Positions 59,974 to 64,000 of a stretch of 64,000 bases of DNA are shown one piece after another. A model generated the notes under the pieces. It did not search any database. It saw only the letters and a list, made by a program, of their open reading frames with translations, and had not been told where the DNA came from. The stretch spans positions 3,893-67,892 of the forward strand of contig JBMNQG010000004.1 of the NCBI GenBank assembly GCA_050944015.1, given 5' to 3'. Numbering within the stretch: the stretch's first letter is position 1; each line of letters begins with the position of its first letter. This DNA comes from DUOX01 sp050944015 (GTDB lineage Bacteria; Bacillota; Clostridia; Oscillospirales; Oscillospiraceae). The position numbers were made by a program, and so were the translations under genes.

Positions 59974-61590
59974 TTACTTCTTTTCCTTGTGAAGGGCATC
60001 GAAGCGCTCCAGCATCTTGCGCGGTGTCTGGACCTCGCGCTCGTAGCGGGGGCACTCGGGATAATCCTTAAAGCCGGCCAGGTACTTGGCAATCTTCTTG
60101 AGCTCCTCAAGATCGTACCGGCTCATGAGGGTTATCTCTTCCATCAGCGGGCTGCCGCCGCCGTGTACGCCGGCTACAGCCTGGGCTGCGTCAAAGGCGT
60201 CGCAGAGACGGTCTTCCATCATGCGCAGGACGCGGTGGGTCTCCTCGGCCGTGTACTTGGGATTGCGCATGATGTACTTGCTGACCAGGTGCGCAGTCTC
60301 GGGATCGTAGAAGCTCTCCTCGGTGGGCAGGCTGGCGCAGATGCCGCCGGTGAGGTCCGCCATAATCTCATACTCGTGGTAAATGTTGTGTCCTGCGAGA
60401 CGGCGTCCGCAGTTGGTGAGAATCTCGTCGGGCACCCACTGGCCGCTGGGGAACTGCACCGCACGGTGAGCGCTCATCTGGCCGGCGGCAAAGACCAGCT
60501 CGGCGGTCTGGATGATGTCGCAAAGCTTGCCGCGGACGTGGGATTCCTTGGCAATGTCGTTCACGTCGGCAATGAGAGCGGCCTGGGAGGCAATAACCTC
60601 GGAAACGGCGGTCTTGCAGCCGGTGTAGCTGTGACGGTGGAAGTGGGCAAACATAAGGGCCAGGTATCCGGCAAAGCGAGGCACGCCGGGATTGTCGCGG
60701 CCGCACATGAACACCCTGTCGTAGGGGACAAACACGTTGTCAAAGATGGTCATGGACTCAACGTCGCCGATGTTGGCGTAGGGAGCCTCCAGCTTGACGC
60801 GCTTGTGGTGCAGGCCGGGGATGGCCATAATCTTGATGCCGTCCCAGTCGGCGGGCAGTGCAAAGGCAACTGCATAGTCCTGGTCTTCGGGGCTCATGAA
60901 CTTGGTGGGGAGAGCTATAATCTCGTCCACATAGGGGGCGCAGGAGTTGCAAACCTTGGCGCCGCGGACAATGATGCCCTTGCAGGGCTTGCCGTCAATG
61001 CCGATTCCGTCAACGTCTGTTTCAACAACATGTACGAAGGAGTCGCGGTCGGGCTGCATGTGGGCTCTCTTGTACTTGGGATTGCGGCTGCCCTTCACGT
61101 CCGTCTGGGCGCAGTTGCAAATCAGGTCATTCTTCTGGCAGTAAGCTATGTACTGGAGCAGACGCTGATGGTATTCTGTTCCGCAAGCTTCGTCGCAGTC
61201 GTAGGTGACGCTGAAAAGTGCGTTCAAGGCGTCGGTGCCCATGCAGCGCTGCATGCAGCCGCCCACACGGTGGCAGATGAGCCTGGTCATGAGCTGCTTC
61301 TTCAGCAGGTCGTCCTTGCTGCTGTGAATATGAGTAGCCCGGTTGATCAGATGGCCTTCCATACCGGGAATGGTAGACTCAACAACGCAGACGTCCTCAT
61401 ATTTGGGGTCGTTTGCCACGTCGTAGCACTGCTTCATGACGTAGACGCCGCCGCGGAGCCAGTCGGCCAGGTCGCGGTCCGCGCCCGTCTTGCCGTTGGA
61501 GCGGTCAAGCTTTTGACCGTGCAGGTACACGTTGGGCTTCATCTTAAGAAGCCTTTCACGGTACTGTTCGTAGGTTCCAATATAGCGCAT
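59974..61590 (-). CDS. AbfD family (4-hydroxybutyryl-CoA dehydratase-like) flavoenzyme, copy 2
   Basis: 538 residues, very close to copy 1 along its whole length (identical through long stretches such as YVMKQCYD, GTEYHQRLL and VHGGGSPLMEEITLMSRYD), so a recent tandem duplication is probable. Fe-S ligands Cys112, Cys116, His318 and Cys325 are kept. Differences cluster near the N terminus and around residues 140-270. Start ATG with AGGAGG 5 nt upstream. A heterotetramer of both copies, or differently induced isoenzymes, are both possible. Confidence 0.85.
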   Translation of the reverse strand: MRYIGTYEQYRERLLKMKPNVYLHGQKLDRSNGKTGADRDLADWLRGGVYVMKQCYDVANDPKYEDVCVVESTIPGMEGHLINRATHIHSSKDDLLKKQLMTRLICHRVGGCMQRCMGTDALNALFSVTYDCDEACGTEYHQRLLQYIAYCQKNDLICNCAQTDVKGSRNPKYKRAHMQPDRDSFVHVVETDVDGIGIDGKPCKGIIVRGAKVCNSCAPYVDEIIALPTKFMSPEDQDYAVAFALPADWDGIKIMAIPGLHHKRVKLEAPYANIGDVESMTIFDNVFVPYDRVFMCGRDNPGVPRFAGYLALMFAHFHRHSYTGCKTAVSEVIASQAALIADVNDIAKESHVRGKLCDIIQTAELVFAAGQMSAHRAVQFPSGQWVPDEILTNCGRRLAGHNIYHEYEIMADLTGGICASLPTEESFYDPETAHLVSKYIMRNPKYTAEETHRVLRMMEDRLCDAFDAAQAVAGVHGGGSPLMEEITLMSRYDLEELKKIAKYLAGFKDYPECPRYEREVQTPRKMLERFDALHKEKK

Positions 61591-61610
61591 AATATCCTCC
61601 TAATTAATCT

Positions 61611-61717
61611 GTTGCAATAACGCAACTATTTATTTTCTATAATTGCTAAAAAGTATTGGGTTTTGACGAAATTTTAAGAAATGTTGCAGTTTGTCAATAA
61701 AGTTGCAGGGCTGCAAC
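61611..61717. promoter_or_regulatory. Repeated GTTGCA dyads upstream of abfD-like copy 2
   Basis: GTTGCAATAACGCAAC at 61611-61626, a half-site GTTGCAG at 61683-61689 and GTTGCAGGGCTGCAAC at 61702-61717. The last is a 7-2-7 perfect dyad just after the SDR stop and could also be a weak hairpin. They resemble activator binding sites; the binder is unknown. Confidence 0.35.
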
Positions 61718-61720
61718 GTT

Positions 61721-62503
61721 TTATCCTATTGTCATACCGCCGTCTACGGGGATAAGCACGCCTGTGATGTATTTGCTTGCTTCCGTGCAGAGGAAGAGCG
61801 CTACGCCGGCGATATCGTCTACTTCGCCGAAACGGCGCATGGCAATCATCTTCATAACCACGTTGGCATTCTTCTCGTTTGCCATGACATCCCTGGTCAT
61901 GTCGGTAACAACGTAGCCAGGGGCGATTGCATTGACGTTTATGCCATATCTTGCCCATTCGTTGGCCATAATCTTGGTAAGGTGAATAACTGCCGCCTTG
62001 GCGCAGGCGTAAACGCTGGTGTATTTGGCAGACTTGATTCCGGCGGCAGAGGCCATGTTGACGATACGTCCGCCGGTACCCTGCTCCTTTACCTGAGCGG
62101 CAAAGAGCTTTGAGAGGAAATAAAGGGATTTCAGGTCTGCGTCAATGGTTTCATCCCATTCGCTTTCCTCTATAACAAGTATGGGGCTCTCTTTTCCGCC
62201 CACACCGGCGTTGTTGACAAGAATGTCCACTTTTCCGAAAGTTTCAACGGTTTTCCTGATGAGGTTTTCCCTGTGCTCTCTGTTTGTGACTTCCGTTGCT
62301 ATTCCAATTGCCTTGCCGCCCGCGGCCACAATCTCGGCGGCAGCCTTGTCGCAGGCTTCCTGCTTGCGGCCGGTGATGACCACCGAGCAACCGTTGGCTG
62401 CGAAAACCTTTGCAATGGCGTTGCCTATGCCGCGAGTGGAGCCGGTGATAATAGCTACCTTGCCACTCAGATCATAGGTAGGAATATTGATACCATAGCT
62501 CAT
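61721..62503 (-). CDS. SDR family oxidoreductase (second copy)
   Basis: 260-residue short-chain dehydrogenase: TGSTRGIG (20-27), NNAG (97-100), catalytic Ser152, Tyr165 and Lys169. The ATG has AAAGGA about 8 nt upstream; an earlier in-frame start lies in the leader. First gene after the sigma-54 promoter. It is distinct from the first SDR (clearly different sequence), so the two likely act on different intermediates. Confidence 0.88.
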   Translation of the reverse strand: MSYGINIPTYDLSGKVAIITGSTRGIGNAIAKVFAANGCSVVITGRKQEACDKAAAEIVAAGGKAIGIATEVTNREHRENLIRKTVETFGKVDILVNNAGVGGKESPILVIEESEWDETIDADLKSLYFLSKLFAAQVKEQGTGGRIVNMASAAGIKSAKYTSVYACAKAAVIHLTKIMANEWARYGINVNAIAPGYVVTDMTRDVMANEKNANVVMKMIAMRRFGEVDDIAGVALFLCTEASKYITGVLIPVDGGMTIG

Positions 62504-62616
62504 TCCTTCAGTCCTTTCCAATATGAATACTAAACACCATAAGATGTATTGTAAAGGTCAAGATTATGGGTTTGTTACCGACTTCTACCCTAATACTGCT
62601 TTCGCCAAATATAAAG

Positions 62617-62632
62617 AGCAAATTTCGTGCCA
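62617..62632 (-). promoter_or_regulatory. Sigma-54 promoter of the SDR-abfD-thiolase operon
   Basis: Minus strand TGGCACGAAATTTGCT matches the -24/-12 consensus (TGGCAC-N5-TTGCW) at every key position. It starts 2 nt after the stop codon of the sigma-54 activator gene and 114 nt before the SDR start. Confidence 0.85.
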
Positions 62633-62634
62633 AC

Positions 62635-64000
62635 TTATATGTTCGGTGGCTGTATACCATGTTTTTTCATTTTCCGGGATATGGTGGAGGGGTCCACGCC
62701 CAGGTATGCCGCCGCCTTACGGACACCGCCGGTATGCTTTAAGGCGTTTTCGATAAGCTGTTTTTCAAAGTTTTCCACCGCTTCGTGGAGGTTTACGGGA
62801 TGCATGACCTCAGAGGTGGGGAGGTCCAAAATCTCCGCCAGCTTGTTTTCATTAAAATACTCGTCTTCGGAGCATATGACTATATATTCGATTACGTTTT
62901 GAAGCTCCCGGACGTTTCCGGGCCAATCGTAGCTCTCAAAGCTGATGTAGGCGCTTTCCGGCATGGTAAGCGTGCGGCCGTGTTTCTTGCAGTACTCGTT
63001 GAAATAGTATTTTACAAGAGGTGCGATATCGCCCTTGCGCTCCCGGAGGGGTGGTATATGGATGGGTATTACGGACAGGCGGTAGAACAGGTCTTCCCGG
63101 AATTTACCCTCCTGTATTTTTTGGCGCAGATTCGCGTTTGTGGCGGCTATTACTCGGACGTCCAGAGATATTGGCTTTGTGCCGCCAAGGCGGATGACTT
63201 CCTTTTCCTGCAGCACCCGCAGCAGCTTTGTCTGTAGCTCAATGGGCAGATCTCCGATTTCGTCCAGCAGTATGGTTCCGTGGTTTGCAATTTCAAATAG
63301 CCCCGCCTTGCCGGTGGACCTGGCGCCGGTAAAGGCGCCCCTCTCGTAGCCGAAAAGCTCCGATTCCAGAAGATTTGCGGGGATGGCTGTGCAGTTGACC
63401 TTTACATAGGGCTTGTCCTTTCGGTGGCTTAGGTGCTGGATTTTGTCCGCAACAACCTCCTTGCCCACGCCGGATTCGCCGGTGATGAGGATGGTCACAT
63501 CCGTAGGAGCAGCCGTGGCTATAATCCGCATTATCTTCTTGATGGCCGGATCCTCTCCAAGGAAAAGAGGGCCGGAGTCGCCGCCAAAACTCTCATATAT
63601 TTGGATGGCGTCGTTTTCCTTGCAGGAATTGCGAAACTCTTCAAAACGGGTTTTCAGCTCGTCAATATCCATAACCGAGCTCACCACAAGCCGGATGTTT
63701 CCGTCCTTGTCGAACAGGGGAACGCCGGAGGCGTATCCGTTAATGTTCTTTCCGTTAATGGTGCGCATGAAGCCGGCGCCTGAAACCTTGCGCTTGGAGC
63801 GGATAACGTCCGCGGATACAGAATGCTTGAACAAAACGCCTTCCCGGGCGATGTCAAACACGGAGCGCCCCAAAATCTCCTCGGGCTGGATGCCTGAGTG
63901 TCGGCAATAGGAGGGATTTACGTAAAGGGTTATTCCCTCCCCGTTGGTTACCAGAACGCCGTCGAGAAGGTTGTCCACAACTTCCCTGAAATCGATTCCT
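62635..64000 (-). CDS. Sigma-54-dependent activator with PAS domain (N terminus off the window edge)
   Basis: Bacterial enhancer-binding protein. The frame stays open to the right edge of the window, so the true start may lie beyond it; at least 454 residues are visible, and a GTG at 63978 is an internal start candidate. Numbered from that GTG: PAS domain 1-105 (sensor), AAA+ domain about 140-370 with Walker A GESGVGKE (167-174), GAFTGA (214-219, sigma-54 contact) and Walker B ILLDEIGDLP, and a C-terminal Fis-type HTH (VRKAAAYLGVDPSTISRKMK). The signal is unknown; PAS domains sense ligands or redox. It is followed directly by the sigma-54 promoter. Confidence 0.93.
   Translation of the reverse strand, partial: GIDFREVVDNLLDGVLVTNGEGITLYVNPSYCRHSGIQPEEILGRSVFDIAREGVLFKHSVSADVIRSKRKVSGAGFMRTINGKNINGYASGVPLFDKDGNIRLVVSSVMDIDELKTRFEEFRNSCKENDAIQIYESFGGDSGPLFLGEDPAIKKIMRIIATAAPTDVTILITGESGVGKEVVADKIQHLSHRKDKPYVKVNCTAIPANLLESELFGYERGAFTGARSTGKAGLFEIANHGTILLDEIGDLPIELQTKLLRVLQEKEVIRLGGTKPISLDVRVIAATNANLRQKIQEGKFREDLFYRLSVIPIHIPPLRERKGDIAPLVKYYFNEYCKKHGRTLTMPESAYISFESYDWPGNVRELQNVIEYIVICSEDEYFNENKLAEILDLPTSEVMHPVNLHEAVENFEKQLIENALKHTGGVRKAAAYLGVDPSTISRKMKKHGIQPPNI

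Noticed and set aside
58187..61590. 4-hydroxyphenylacetate 3-monooxygenase (HpaB) identity
   Set aside because: The Fe-S ligand Cys/His pattern points to the dehydratase branch, and an oxygen-using hydroxylase makes little sense in this anaerobe.
58187..61590. Definite 4-hydroxybutyrate pathway
   Set aside because: No 4-hydroxybutyrate CoA-transferase or 4-hydroxybutyrate dehydrogenase is visible and the active-site stretch differs, so the substrate is left open.
58175..61620. Long plus-strand open frames (up to about 540 codons) opposite the two AbfD-like genes
   Set aside because: They are mirror images of the minus-strand genes: GC-biased third positions suppress stops. They lack ribosome binding sites and have no recognisable domains, whereas the minus-strand frames show family motifs.

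Overview
The window is ordinary chromosome from an anaerobic, endospore-forming member of the Clostridia. The complete spoIIIAA-AH operon, GatCAB, the argR-recN and tlyA-nadK neighbourhoods, strong AGGAGG-type ribosome binding sites, frequent GTG/TTG starts and CCA-encoded tRNAs all point to Firmicutes. The fairly GC-rich coding DNA and the Fe-S/flavin dehydratase genes would fit an Oscillospirales-type (Oscillibacter, Flavonifractor or Sporobacter-like) anaerobe; that family-level placement is an inference from gene content only. There is no rRNA, prophage, insertion sequence or CRISPR array.

Layout. 1-2381: tail of gpsA, then an S24-type self-cleaving repressor divergent from a Y-family polymerase, with paired operators between them. 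2382-13693 (minus): a long run reading FHA-FtsW fusion, penicillin-binding protein, LTA-synthase-like sulfatase, MATE pump, ABC-F ATPase, YdcF protein, proB, proA. 13807-17835 (plus): NusG-II protein plus Gx transporter (possibly leaderless), then TrkA/TrkH potassium uptake. 18024-20837 (minus): SPFH/NfeD pair and purA. 21044-23037 (plus): TrpR-like regulator, methyltransferase, hslO. 23133-23696: five tRNAs (Val, Asp, Phe, Gly, Cys). 23800-25245: AT-richer stretch with tiny genes and ComFB. 25246-27627 (minus): GNAT, DUF2156 and type-4 uracil-DNA glycosylase. 27793-33728: gatCAB, a membrane protein, a Nudix hydrolase and a DUF1015 protein. 33781-38628 (minus): a VOC protein and a MarR-controlled heterodimeric ABC exporter. 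38882-43590: spoIIIA operon. 43657-54167: a housekeeping block (Asp23, nusB, xseAB, ispA, dxs, tlyA, nadK, argR, recN, tyrS).

54334-64000 (minus) is the accessory region of most interest. A sigma-54 activator with a PAS domain is followed immediately by a near-consensus -24/-12 promoter. Behind it come an SDR dehydrogenase, two tandem very similar proteins of the 4-hydroxybutyryl-CoA dehydratase (AbfD) family, a second SDR, crotonase, 3-hydroxybutyryl-CoA dehydrogenase and thiolase, closed by a terminator. Together these could turn a hydroxyacyl-CoA into an enoyl-CoA and cleave it to acetyl-CoA units. The inducer and substrate are not evident. The AbfD-like proteins keep the Cys/Cys/His/Cys pattern of the family's [4Fe-4S] cluster, so they look like radical dehydratases or isomerases and not the aromatic hydroxylases that automated annotation would name.
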